Part shown: piece by piece, positions 1 to 6,174 of the stretch
How the letters are laid out: each line of letters starts with the position of its first letter
Position numbering within the stretch: the stretch's first letter is position 1
Origin: Phycisphaerales bacterium
GTDB taxonomy: Bacteria > Planctomycetota > Phycisphaerae > Phycisphaerales > Phycisphaeraceae
Direction of reading: 5' to 3'
NCBI GenBank assembly: GCA_012031455.1
Contig: JAAUTM010000086.1
Coordinates: 1-6,405, forward strand
DNA: 6,405 bases
The notes under the pieces: model-generated
What the model was told of the DNA's origin: nothing
Database searches by the model: none
Seen by the model: the letters and a program-made list of their open reading frames with translations, nothing else
Made by a program: the position numbers and the translations under genes

Positions 1-273
1 CCCCACAAACAAATTCAAATGCAATCGGCTGCTTGGGTAAAACAATAGCTGATCCCCCGCACTCAGGTCACCCACGCGCTGACCCGTGGTGCGCCCGGGC
101 CGACCCACCAGCCAGGCCAACCGATCAAGTTCCACATCCGCAAACTTATGCCCCGGCCGCAGCCCATAAGGCACCAGTGCCAGCGCAGGGCCTTGTTCAT
201 GGTCGTAACAGCGATGCACATACTCGCGTGCCTCGATCAGCAGAGCTTCCGCAAATGAAGGATCCAGCCCCAT
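1..273 (-). CDS. Unknown protein, N-terminal 91 residues (3' end outside the window)
   Basis: I do not recognise this gene with confidence. The ATG (273-271) overlaps the exporter's TGA (275-273) as TGATG, the usual sign of translational coupling, and the frame stays open for 91 codons to the window edge. It begins MGLDPSFAEALLIEAREYV, an amphipathic helix with no signal peptide or membrane helix, so it is probably cytoplasmic. Residues 34-57 (PYGLRPGHKFADVELDRLAWLVGR) loosely resemble the 'fGkhkGk.f.dvp.dyL.WL' pattern of DUF3820-type and exonuclease-X C-terminal small domains. That is a weak visual likeness only, and the usual FGK/GK residues are altered. The second half (RTTGQRVGDLSAGDQLLFYP) has no motif I can name. 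Co-translation suggests a link to the exporter operon, but no function can be assigned. Confidence 0.6.
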   Translation of the reverse strand, partial: MGLDPSFAEALLIEAREYVHRCYDHEQGPALALVPYGLRPGHKFADVELDRLAWLVGRPGRTTGQRVGDLSAGDQLLFYPSSRLHLNLFVG

Positions 274-1055
274 CAAGCACCCCCAGCCATGTTCCCCGCT
301 TGACTGGTTTTGGGAAGCACTCTGCGTAAACTCAGCCACGCAGGCATCACCGTCAGACACGCCAGCAGCGTCATCGCCATGCCCAGCGTCAGCACAAACC
401 CCAGGCTTTGCATCCCCCTGTGCCGGGCCAGCATCATGCCCCCAAAGCCCAGCAGCGTCGCCAGATTCACAATCACTATGCCTTTGCCCGTCCCCTGCGT
501 CAGCCCAGGCGGCCTGCCCGTTTGATCCATGCGCCAGCGGTAAATTATGTGGACTCCAGAATCAATCCCGATGCCGAACATCAGCGGCAACACCACGATG
601 TTCGCAGGGTTGATCATCATCCCCCACAATTTCATGATGCCAAAAGTCAAAGCAAATCCCACCACCACCGGCAACAGGGATAACAAAGCATCCTTGATGT
701 TTCCAAAATCCAGCCAGACCAAAATCAACACCGCAATCAACGCCAACATCCCGGCAAAAATATAGGAACGTTGAATCAATGATCCTGATTCGTAGATCTG
801 CACCACCACACCGCTAACCTCTGCATCGGTTTTGCGCATGTCAGCAATGAAACTGCGCAAAAATAAAGGGTCCAGCGCGCTGTGGCCTGCCCCGTTCGTC
901 TGTCCACCGCAGCAGGGAATATTTCCAAAGCCAGCACCGGCTTGCCATCGATGTTGCCCCGGTAAGGTTCCAATATTTCCGGTGGAAGATCGTCCAAACC
1001 CATGGGTGCCGGGTCGGTTGCCTCGCGTAACAAGCGCAGGGTGGTCATCCGCCAA
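273..1055 (-). CDS. RND/MMPL exporter fragment 4: TM8-TM12
   Basis: Real homology starts at about GHSALDPLFLRSFIADMRKTDAEV (near 890); the first 55 or so residues of the open frame are out-of-frame noise. It then gives TM8 (YIFAGMLALIAVLILVWL), TM9 (LLSLLPVVVGFALTFGIM), TM10 with GIGIDSGVHII (Asp codon at 561-563), TM11 (VIVNLATLLGFGGMML) and TM12 (SLGFVLTLGMAMTLLACL). The genuine C-terminus is SQAGNMAGGA. Its TGA shares one base with the ATG of the next gene. Confidence 0.75.
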   Translation of the reverse strand: MADDHPALVTRGNRPGTHGFGRSSTGNIGTLPGQHRWQAGAGFGNIPCCGGQTNGAGHSALDPLFLRSFIADMRKTDAEVSGVVVQIYESGSLIQRSYIFAGMLALIAVLILVWLDFGNIKDALLSLLPVVVGFALTFGIMKLWGMMINPANIVVLPLMFGIGIDSGVHIIYRWRMDQTGRPPGLTQGTGKGIVIVNLATLLGFGGMMLARHRGMQSLGFVLTLGMAMTLLACLTVMPAWLSLRRVLPKTSQAGNMAGGA

Positions 1056-1330
1056 AGCGTGAAATCCTCCTGCAAGCGTGCCAATTGCCGTGCTCTTTGC
1101 TCCATGGGTAACCCGGCGAGCGTTTGCGTGAGCTGCCCCAGTGCTTTGCCCACCTCTTGTACATGTGGCTGCACCTGCGGGGGTATGTCACCACGTCGGG
1201 CCTGTGTTTGAAACGCCAGTTGCAACACCGCCAGTTGAAATTCCAGCGCTGGTGTCGATGTGTTCTTTGCTTGTTCAGCCCGGCTGGCTGCCGCCTCAAT
1301 ATCATCCCGCACCTGCGTGAGCAGCTCCAC
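776..1330 (-). CDS. RND/MMPL exporter fragment 3: second periplasmic loop
   Basis: This frame carries the second periplasmic loop. Real homology begins upstream of the ATG at 1330, at about IGLLIPENETRKVE near 1367. It continues through a helical, Ala/Gln/Leu-rich stretch (DDIEAAASRAEQAK, QLAVLQLAFQTQ, RQLARLQEDFTLWRM) to PPEILEPYRG and KPVLALEIFPAAVD. Homology stops at about DRRTG near 893, and the rest of the frame is noise. Adding one base to the G run at 890-893 leads into AGHSALDPLFLRSFIADM. The Met at 1330 is internal, not a true start. Confidence 0.65.
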   Translation of the reverse strand: MELLTQVRDDIEAAASRAEQAKNTSTPALEFQLAVLQLAFQTQARRGDIPPQVQPHVQEVGKALGQLTQTLAGLPMEQRARQLARLQEDFTLWRMTTLRLLREATDPAPMGLDDLPPEILEPYRGNIDGKPVLALEIFPAAVDRRTGQATARWTLYFCAVSLLTCAKPMQRLAVWWCRSTNQDH

Positions 1331-1943
1331 CTTGCGTGTCTCGTTTTCCGGGATGAGCAGACCAATCCCCGCGCACCAGCCCGACGGTGGGTTGCTGGCT
1401 GATACTCAGCAGTAAGCCTGCGTGCCTCCTGCATGTCGTACACGATGGATACGCCGAACCAGATCGATTCGCCGCCATCCTCCACAATTTGCGTTCCCAC
1501 TCGACGCTCTCCATGCCCGAGGCCTGCAGCTTAAGCAGGTTGTAATCAAACTTCATCCACCACAGCGAGCCCAGTGAACTCAGGGTCAACACTGCCGCGA
1601 TGCCCAGCGTCAGCCGGGGATGGTCGGCAAAGGGCATGAACCAGCGGTCCTCATAGAGATGCATCACTCGGCCGGTCATCGGTTTCACATGCCGATGCGC
1701 GGGCTTGATGAGACGCACCAAAGCCGGAAACGTCGTCCCCATTGATATCAAACACAACAACACGCCGACCGAAGCGATCAACCCCATCTCCGCCACACCT
1801 GTGAAATCAGTGAACAGGGTCATTACGAATGCTGCTGCGGTGGTGATGCACCCGGTCAATATGCCCGGCCCCATGGTCTGAAAGACATCCACCATCGCCT
1901 GCGTGTATCCCTGTGCATCGTCCGCATACTGATGACGCACCAT
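1302..1943 (-). CDS. RND/MMPL exporter fragment 2: TM5-TM7
   Basis: The exporter continues as VRHQYADDAQGYTQAM, followed by the helices ILTGCITTAAAFVMTLF and GLIASVGVLLCLISMGTTF, a cytoplasmic linker, TM7 (LTLGIAAVLTLSSLGSLWW) and FDYNLLKLQASGMESVEWERK. The ATG at 1943 arises at the frame break and is not a gene start. Homology leaves this frame near 1488. It returns for about a dozen residues (ISQQPTVGLVRG, about 1405-1370) between two further breaks, which is strong evidence for several separate one-base indels. Confidence 0.7.
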   Translation of the reverse strand: MVRHQYADDAQGYTQAMVDVFQTMGPGILTGCITTAAAFVMTLFTDFTGVAEMGLIASVGVLLCLISMGTTFPALVRLIKPAHRHVKPMTGRVMHLYEDRWFMPFADHPRLTLGIAAVLTLSSLGSLWWMKFDYNLLKLQASGMESVEWERKLWRMAANRSGSAYPSCTTCRRHAGLLLSISQQPTVGLVRGDWSAHPGKRDTQGGAAHAGAG

Positions 1944-3142
1944 TCAAATCGGGAAGCCAGATAGATCCCGTAGGCAATACCCAGCCCCAGCAGAAGTGGG
2001 ATGAAAACAATGCTGATGACCTGCAGGTGGCCGACGAAAACCGTGGTGAAGCCGAACGACCAGAGGATGGCCACCCCCAGCGAGAGCATGATCATCAGAG
2101 GCATGCGCCACGAATGAAAAGCCATCACCAGCAGACCGAACATGCACAAACCTGTGAGTGCCCCGGTCCAGGTGCTGTCGAAATTAACCACCGCTGTCTC
2201 ATCGGTCTCCACCACATCAATACCGGTCATGCCCATGGTCACGCCCGGGTGCCTGCTCTGCATGTCAGCGATGATATTTCTGACCGATGCAATCGCGGGT
2301 TCCAAAGCGTTGAGTGAACCTTCATCATGCCTGGGGGTGACCCGCAGAAAATAGAGTCGTCCGTTGTCACTGACCAAATAATTCCATGTCGCAGGCTGAC
2401 TCTCGCGAATGAGCTTGTCCAAATCCGTCGGCTGATCCGAATCGTTGCGCAAGGCTGTGTTGAATGCGTTGAGCACCGCTGCAAACTGCCGCAAGCCCGC
2501 AATGGCCTGGGTTTCGTCGGCATCCTCGGCTGATTCAGTTTGTTGCAGTTGATTAAGCACACTGGCCAAAAATGCCTGGGGTGAGGCACTGGCAATCAAG
2601 TCCGCCGATGATCGCATCTCCTGGAGCCAGAACCGAAAATCATCGGTGGGTTTGCTTTCATCCAGCGTTTCCAGGCGAATTGCTTTGGGGCTGACACTGT
2701 TGCTGTCGAAGCCCCACACCGCCCTTTTAACCCAGGGGTCTTTTTGCAATGCCGGGCCAATCTGATCGATCATGGCCCGCGCCGCTGTGACCTTCTCCGC
2801 CCTGCCCGGTTCATCCGGGCCGACATCCACCACGATGATGAAATCCCACGTGCCGGGGAAACCCTTCTGCCAATTGATAAATCGTTGATTCCAGTCAAGC
2901 CTGGGCGATATCAGATCGTTACGATTGGATTGAAAACCCAGGGGTCCAAGTTTGCCGATGCCGGGGAAATTCACCCCCAGCAACGTCACCCATATCGATC
3001 CCAGCACCGACAACCCAACCATCACCAGCACCAGACGCGGATGTTGTGCCATCAAACGCGCCCAGCCAGCGAGCAAGTGCAATTTCCAGCGTTGATACAT
3101 TGGGGGTGATGTTACGACCTCCGGTGTGTCTGAGCAATCCAA
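1856..3142 (-). CDS. RND/MMPL exporter fragment 1: TM1, first periplasmic loop, TM2-TM4
   Basis: This open frame covers roughly the first 387 residues of the exporter, if counted from ATG 3100. It holds TM1, the family motif GFQSNRNDLISP, the large first periplasmic loop of about 265 residues, then helices around WTGALTGLCMFGLLVMAF, LMIMLSLGVAILWSFGF and VISIVFIPLLLGLGIAYGIYL. Real homology ends at RFEW near 1941; the following 28 or so residues are out of frame. Adding one G in the GG at 1940-1941 (coding strand) continues into VRHQYADD. The annotated TTG at 3142 is only the most upstream possible start. Confidence 0.75.
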   Translation of the reverse strand: MDCSDTPEVVTSPPMYQRWKLHLLAGWARLMAQHPRLVLVMVGLSVLGSIWVTLLGVNFPGIGKLGPLGFQSNRNDLISPRLDWNQRFINWQKGFPGTWDFIIVVDVGPDEPGRAEKVTAARAMIDQIGPALQKDPWVKRAVWGFDSNSVSPKAIRLETLDESKPTDDFRFWLQEMRSSADLIASASPQAFLASVLNQLQQTESAEDADETQAIAGLRQFAAVLNAFNTALRNDSDQPTDLDKLIRESQPATWNYLVSDNGRLYFLRVTPRHDEGSLNALEPAIASVRNIIADMQSRHPGVTMGMTGIDVVETDETAVVNFDSTWTGALTGLCMFGLLVMAFHSWRMPLMIMLSLGVAILWSFGFTTVFVGHLQVISIVFIPLLLGLGIAYGIYLASRFEWCVISMRTMHRDTRRRWWMSFRPWGRAY

Positions 3143-3168
3143 CCTCCCCCCACGGTGAGACCGATGTT

Positions 3169-3522
3169 TTAATCCAGCAGAAACCGGTATGCAGGACTCA
3201 CCGCACGTCGGCTGAGCACTTGGACAAATCCCACAAAACTCTTGCCCTCACGATCCCACGACAAATCAGAGGTGATGGCTCCTCCACGGACGAACATGCT
3301 GTGTTGGGGCTCATTGAAAAAAGTCAGACGCTTGGGTTCTGAACCATCCACCTTCATGATCCAATAATCCAAACGGGCATCCACGCCGCTTTTCTTCTGG
3401 GCGATGCCCCGACTGCTGGCCCAGACAATCCATTGACCATCGGGAGAAAAATGGGCGTGTTCATCCCAGTCATTGTTCTGTGTCAAACGTCGATGCTTCA
3501 TGGTTTGTAAAATCCAGCACAA
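3169..3522 (-). CDS. TolB-like propeller, C-terminal open frame (last blades)
   Basis: The homologous part begins at about LTQNNDWDEH (near 3485). Residues before it are read from the wrong frame, so the start at 3522 is an artefact of the break. The fragment holds the HFSPDGQWIVW blade motif, a YWIMKVDGSEPKRLT strand typical of TolB-like repeats, and a final LSWDREGKSF blade. It ends in FLLD at a TAA. The exporter gene follows 26 or 68 bases later, depending on its start. Confidence 0.6.
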   Translation of the reverse strand: MCWILQTMKHRRLTQNNDWDEHAHFSPDGQWIVWASSRGIAQKKSGVDARLDYWIMKVDGSEPKRLTFFNEPQHSMFVRGGAITSDLSWDREGKSFVGFVQVLSRRAVSPAYRFLLD

Positions 3523-4255
3523 ACAGGTCTAGAGTGAATAGATTCTCCTTGTCCGACGCGGCGCAAAACAGCAGTTTGGAACCCTCCGGGCTGAAACTGT
3601 GTGCCTCGTAAAAAATGGCGTTGTCAGGGCGAATCGTGCGAATGTTTTCCAATCTGGGGGTGGGTGACAGATTCAAATTCGCCATGCGGATCACCCAGTG
3701 GTTTTCCATACGACCGGGAGCCTTGGGAAGATGCTCACTCCAAACCAACGTTTTGCCATCGGGGGAAAAATGTGGATGCAATATGCCCCCACGGTCGGGG
3801 ATGTGTGTAAGTTGCCAGGCAGCCGAGCCATCGGTTCGGCCCAACCATAGATTATTCTGCAGACCCGCCCCCGGACTGGTCAGAATCCCCTGCACCAGCT
3901 TCCCGGTGATCTCCAATCCGCGTAGAGCTGGATCCACCGCCTGAAACACGATGTAATCGCCGGAGGGATGCCATTCCGGTTGGCCGACCATCTTATGTGG
4001 AACGCCCGGCAAGTCGGTACTCCAGGATCGGGGATTGGACCCATCGGAATCCATCAGCCAAATTTCATAAGCCAATGCTTTGTTCAGCCGATCGTATGCC
4101 ACCCGACCTGATTTTTGACACACCGCAACCCGTCCCGCGGATTCCTTTAATGTCACAACCTGGGTTAACTTGGGTTGATTTTGAGCTTGTACTTCTGATA
4201 CCAAACCCAGATTTATAATCAATAACAGTCCAAGACCGGACATAAGTTTCTTCAT
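3470..4255 (-). CDS. TolB-like propeller, N-terminal open frame (signal peptide and first blades)
   Basis: This 261-residue open frame carries the signal peptide and the blade motifs up to HSFSPEG. Its last few residues after NHEAST (FDTEQ) are out-of-frame translation past the frame change near 3485 and should not be read as a real C-terminus. Start choice: ATG 4255, with GGGAG nine bases upstream. Confidence 0.7.
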   Translation of the reverse strand: MKKLMSGLGLLLIINLGLVSEVQAQNQPKLTQVVTLKESAGRVAVCQKSGRVAYDRLNKALAYEIWLMDSDGSNPRSWSTDLPGVPHKMVGQPEWHPSGDYIVFQAVDPALRGLEITGKLVQGILTSPGAGLQNNLWLGRTDGSAAWQLTHIPDRGGILHPHFSPDGKTLVWSEHLPKAPGRMENHWVIRMANLNLSPTPRLENIRTIRPDNAIFYEAHSFSPEGSKLLFCAASDKENLFTLDLFVLDFTNHEASTFDTEQ

Positions 4256-4264
4256 AGAGGTTTG

Positions 4265-4269
4265 CTCCC
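4265..4269 (-). promoter_or_regulatory. Shine-Dalgarno site of the propeller gene
   Basis: GGGAG on the minus strand sits nine bases before the ATG at 4255. It supports that start, which also places a clean signal peptide at the very N-terminus. Confidence 0.55.
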
Positions 4270-4305
4270 AAGTTCTTTGTTCTCTGCTAGCCGGTTACTA
4301 TTAAG

Positions 4306-4311
4306 ATTCTA
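4306..4311 (-). promoter_or_regulatory. Possible -10 element of the propeller-exporter operon
   Basis: The minus strand reads TAGAAT, one mismatch from TATAAT, 50 bases before the ATG at 4255. No good -35 hexamer is visible at standard spacing; the nested dyad occupies that position. An activator-dependent or repressed promoter would fit, but the hexamer match alone is weak evidence. Confidence 0.25.
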
Positions 4312-4321
4312 CAGCGACTCA

Positions 4322-4358
4322 AACCGATTGAGCCTACCGACCTGTCGGTGTATCGGTT
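4322..4358. repeat. Nested inverted repeat upstream of the propeller gene
   Basis: The outer arms AACCGAT (4322-4328) and ATCGGTT (4352-4358) are exact reverse complements. They enclose a second perfect dyad, ACCGAC (4336-4341) and GTCGGT (4344-4349). It lies after the chemoreceptor terminator and 67 bases before the propeller start codon, so it could be an operator or a structured leader for the propeller-exporter operon. A TAGAAT hexamer on the minus strand (4311-4306) would serve as a -10, which would place the dyad over the -35 region. No regulator is identified. Confidence 0.45.
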
Positions 4359-4373
4359 GCATCAAGCCATAGC

Positions 4374-4397
4374 AAAACACCGCCATTGCTGGCGGTG
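4374..4397 (-). terminator. Rho-independent terminator after the chemoreceptor gene
   Basis: Read on the minus strand, about 70 bases after the chemoreceptor stop codon, CACCGCCA pairs perfectly with TGGCGGTG around the tetraloop GCAA (GNRA type). TTTT (4377-4374) follows directly. The eight-pair GC-rich stem plus U-tract is a standard intrinsic terminator, although the T run is short. The plus-strand reading has no T run right after the hairpin, so it is probably not bidirectional. It separates the chemoreceptor from the propeller-exporter genes. Confidence 0.75.
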
Positions 4398-4467
4398 CTA
4401 CGATCATATTTTAAAATAGGCAACACGATTGAATCTCGAATTTCTCAATTCAAAACTCGAAATATAT

Positions 4468-6162
4468 TTATGCAGCCTTGTGTTGCCTTGAAGCCAGTTT
4501 GAACTGACTCACGATGCGTTGCAGTTGCTCGCTCTTGTCCGACAATTGCGTCGCTGCCTGTGCTGCCTGGCCGGCGCCTTCGGTCGCTTGTTTGGTCACG
4601 GCTGTGACTGATTCGACGTTGCGACTGATCTGTTCGCTGGCCGCTGACTGCTCTTCCGCTGCCGCTGCGATCGAGCGAATCATGTCCGCCACGCCCTGAG
4701 CTGCGGTGACGATTGAGCTGAGGTTCTGTCCCGCAGCCGTGGCCTTATCAACGCCCACTTTCACCTGCTGGGTCCCCGTGTTCATACGGTCCACCGCTTC
4801 GCCGGTCTCGGTCTGAATCGCACGGATCGACTGAGCGATTTCCTCCGTGGCCTTGGTGGTGCGATCCGCCAATTTACGCACCTCGTCCGCCACCACCGCA
4901 AAGCCGCGCCCATGTTCCCCCGCCCTTGCCGCTTCGATCGCAGCATTGAGCGCAAGTAAGTTGGTCTGATCAGCGATGTCGTTGATCACATTCACAATTT
5001 GGCCGATCTGCTCACTGCGTTTGCCCAGTTCGGTGACGCTCTGCGCGCCCTGGTTCACCGCATTGCTGATCGCTTCCATGCCTGCAATCGTATCGGTGAC
5101 GACCTGTCCGCCCTGCTGTGCCACCTTGCCTGCCTCGACGGCGTTGCCCGCAGCCTCGGCACTCTTGCGTGCCACTTCCACCACCGACTGACTCATCTCT
5201 TCAATGGCGCTGGAAATCTGCGTCACCTGTTGCGACTGCTCTTTCATTCCGCTGGCCATCTGTTCGCTGGAGGCAGCGATTTCTGTGGCAGCCGAGGCGA
5301 CGTCACGGGTGGTCAGGGCGACCTCGCTGATGATGTCGTGTACTTTTTGCACAAAGGCGTTGAACCATTGTCCGAGTTGGCCGACTTCGTCCTTGGCATC
5401 CTGATCGACGCGTTTGGTGAGGTCGCCTTCGCCCTGGGCGATGTCCTTGAGGCGTTCGACCATGAGCGCAATCGGCTGAGTGATCGCACGGGTCATGAAC
5501 ACACCCAGGGCAATCGCCAGCAACACCCCTGCCGAGACGACGACGAGCGTGGTCCATTCCAGAAATTGGGCGGTGGCCAAACTATCCTTGACCGCCAGTT
5601 CACTGGCCTCATCATTGATTTTGACCAGTTCGTTGAGCAACTGGCTGACTTGGAGTCGCGCTTGATAAACATCGCCCAGGGCGAAGGTGCGGGCCTGTAG
5701 CTGAAGTTCAGCCAGAGCATCCGCATCGGCTGCACCCATGGCATCCATTTTCTGACACATTTTGCGATAGTCTCCGACGCGTCCGCGCCACTTGTCAAAA
5801 GCCGGGACGAACTCTTTCCAAACCTTGGCTTCCTCAGCTGTCCGCGGCAGGGGTTCATAGACTTTCCAAGCCTCGTCGATTTTTTTCCAGAAGGCATCCA
5901 ACTGGGCGTAGGTTTTGTCCATGTCGGCTTTGGAGAGGGAGCGATCGAGCATGGTGCGATTGCAGATCACCACGCCGTTGGCTGCGGAGTCCATTTCGAG
6001 CAGACTTTGCACGCTGGGCAGTCGGACTTCGCCGATTTCATGAACGTCCCCGGCAATGTAGCCAAGGCCCCAGTAGCCGACGCCGCCGACGATGGCAGTG
6101 ATGGCGGCGATGAATAAAAACGCTCCGATCAGACGCGTACCGATACGGATTTGGCGCAGCAT
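4468..6162 (-). CDS. Methyl-accepting chemotaxis protein (transmembrane chemoreceptor)
   Basis: This inner-membrane chemoreceptor senses a periplasmic signal and controls the CheA/CheW kinase complex. Numbering from the ATG at 6162 gives 564 residues. Helix TM1 (about 11-36) is followed by a periplasmic, mostly helical region of about 165 residues resembling the four-helix-bundle MCP ligand domain. TM2 is at about 204-227 and a HAMP linker at about 225-278 (ITQPI start, DEVGQL end). The cytoplasmic signalling coiled coil has the near-invariant hairpin tip at about 396-428 ([19 protein letters not shown], then [12 protein letters not shown]). Glu/Gln/Ala-rich stretches either side (e.g. [23 protein letters not shown]) look like methylation regions. 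The C-terminus, [11 protein letters not shown], lacks the NWETF-type CheR/CheB tether. The ligand is unknown. The ATG at 6162 is preferred over an upstream in-frame GTG at 6198 because AGAGAGG lies five bases before it. No frame break is seen, unlike the neighbouring genes. A terminator follows, so it is probably monocistronic. Confidence 0.95.
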   Translation of the reverse strand: MLRQIRIGTRLIGAFLFIAAITAIVGGVGYWGLGYIAGDVHEIGEVRLPSVQSLLEMDSAANGVVICNRTMLDRSLSKADMDKTYAQLDAFWKKIDEAWKVYEPLPRTAEEAKVWKEFVPAFDKWRGRVGDYRKMCQKMDAMGAADADALAELQLQARTFALGDVYQARLQVSQLLNELVKINDEASELAVKDSLATAQFLEWTTLVVVSAGVLLAIALGVFMTRAITQPIALMVERLKDIAQGEGDLTKRVDQDAKDEVGQLGQWFNAFVQKVHDIISEVALTTRDVASAATEIAASSEQMASGMKEQSQQVTQISSAIEEMSQSVVEVARKSAEAAGNAVEAGKVAQQGGQVVTDTIAGMEAISNAVNQGAQSVTELGKRSEQIGQIVNVINDIADQTNLLALNAAIEAARAGEHGRGFAVVADEVRKLADRTTKATEEIAQSIRAIQTETGEAVDRMNTGTQQVKVGVDKATAAGQNLSSIVTAAQGVADMIRSIAAAAEEQSAASEQISRNVESVTAVTKQATEGAGQAAQAATQLSDKSEQLQRIVSQFKLASRQHKAA

Positions 6163-6167
6163 AACAA

Positions 6168-6174
6168 CCTCTCT
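6168..6174 (-). promoter_or_regulatory. Shine-Dalgarno site that fixes the chemoreceptor start
   Basis: On the minus strand AGAGAGG is followed by the five bases TTGTT and then the ATG at 6162. This strong ribosome binding site argues for the ATG rather than the GTG 12 codons upstream (6198). The shorter protein also begins with the usual short basic N-terminus ([10 protein letters not shown]) directly before TM1. Confidence 0.75.

Larger units (their letters stand above)
273..3100 (-). pseudogene. RND/MMPL-family exporter, HpnN-like, broken by five frameshifts
   Basis: This is an inner-membrane, proton-driven exporter of the RND superfamily (MMPL/HpnN-like branch), whose relatives move lipids or other hydrophobic molecules toward the outer envelope. 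Five one-base corrections, near 1940, 1488, 1395-1411, 1367 and 890, restore 942 residues with no internal stop, a normal family length. It has the duplicated RND layout: TM1 (about 21-43), a large periplasmic loop, five helices, then TM7 (about 496-515), a second loop rich in Ala/Gln/Leu helices, and five more helices. Recognisable motifs are GFQSNRNDLISP (55-66), GLGIAYGIYLASRFEW (372-387), GIGIDSGVHIIYRW (Asp about 847) and ATLLGFGGMMLARHRG. The ATG at 3100 gives a normal N-terminus. A TTG at 3142 is possible, but the G-rich tract abuts it too closely, while GGAGG lies 17 bases before the ATG. The gene follows the propeller closely and overlaps the next start. Substrate unknown; true decay versus sequence error is unresolved. 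Confidence 0.8.
3169..4255 (-). pseudogene. Secreted TolB-like beta-propeller protein, one frameshift
   Basis: The product is probably a periplasmic or surface beta-propeller built from WD40-like PD40 (TolB-type) repeats. One frame change lies at the AAA run 3485-3487 (TTT on the coding strand). Removing one base joins ...NHEAST to LTQNNDWDEH... and gives 361 residues. A signal peptide spans 1-24 (hydrophobic LGLLLIINLGLV, likely cut after VQA). Blade motifs follow at about 94-104 (EWHPSGDYIVF), 160-173 (HPHFSPDGKTLVW), 219-230 (HSFSPEGSKLLF), 267-279 (HFSPDGQWIVW) and 331-340 (LSWDREGKSF). 'xMDSDGSNP' and 'MKVDGSEPKRLT' are typical TolB-like strands. It lacks the N-terminal domain of true TolB, so the symbol is not applied. 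Such propellers usually bind proteins or ligands, though some are enzymes, and no catalytic motif is visible. It probably leads an operon with the exporter. It may be intact in the organism, with the frameshift a base-calling error. Confidence 0.75.

Noticed and set aside
33..683. Several overlapping plus-strand open frames at the left end
   Set aside because: They are antisense to the exporter C-terminus and the coupled unknown gene, have Pro/His/Arg-rich translations, and overlap one another.
1302..1943. Independent gene starting at ATG 1943
   Set aside because: Its sequence is the direct continuation of the exporter after RFEW. The ATG is made by the local GAATGG sequence at the break, not by a gene start with its own ribosome site.
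880..1945. Programmed ribosomal frameshifting in the exporter
   Set aside because: Five shifts in both directions without slippery heptamers or downstream structures are not credible as programmed events.
3101..3142. Exporter start at TTG 3142
   Set aside because: The G-rich tract sits directly against this codon, and the extra 14 residues (DCSDTPEVVTSPP) look unlike the family N-terminus. It is kept only as an alternative because the ATG at 3100 has a distant GGAGG.
4999..5700. Long plus-strand open frame (233 residues) antisense to the chemoreceptor
   Set aside because: It lies wholly inside the well-supported chemoreceptor gene, has His/Arg/Asp-rich low-quality composition, and shows no domain or start signal. 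It is a shadow of a GC-rich coding region.
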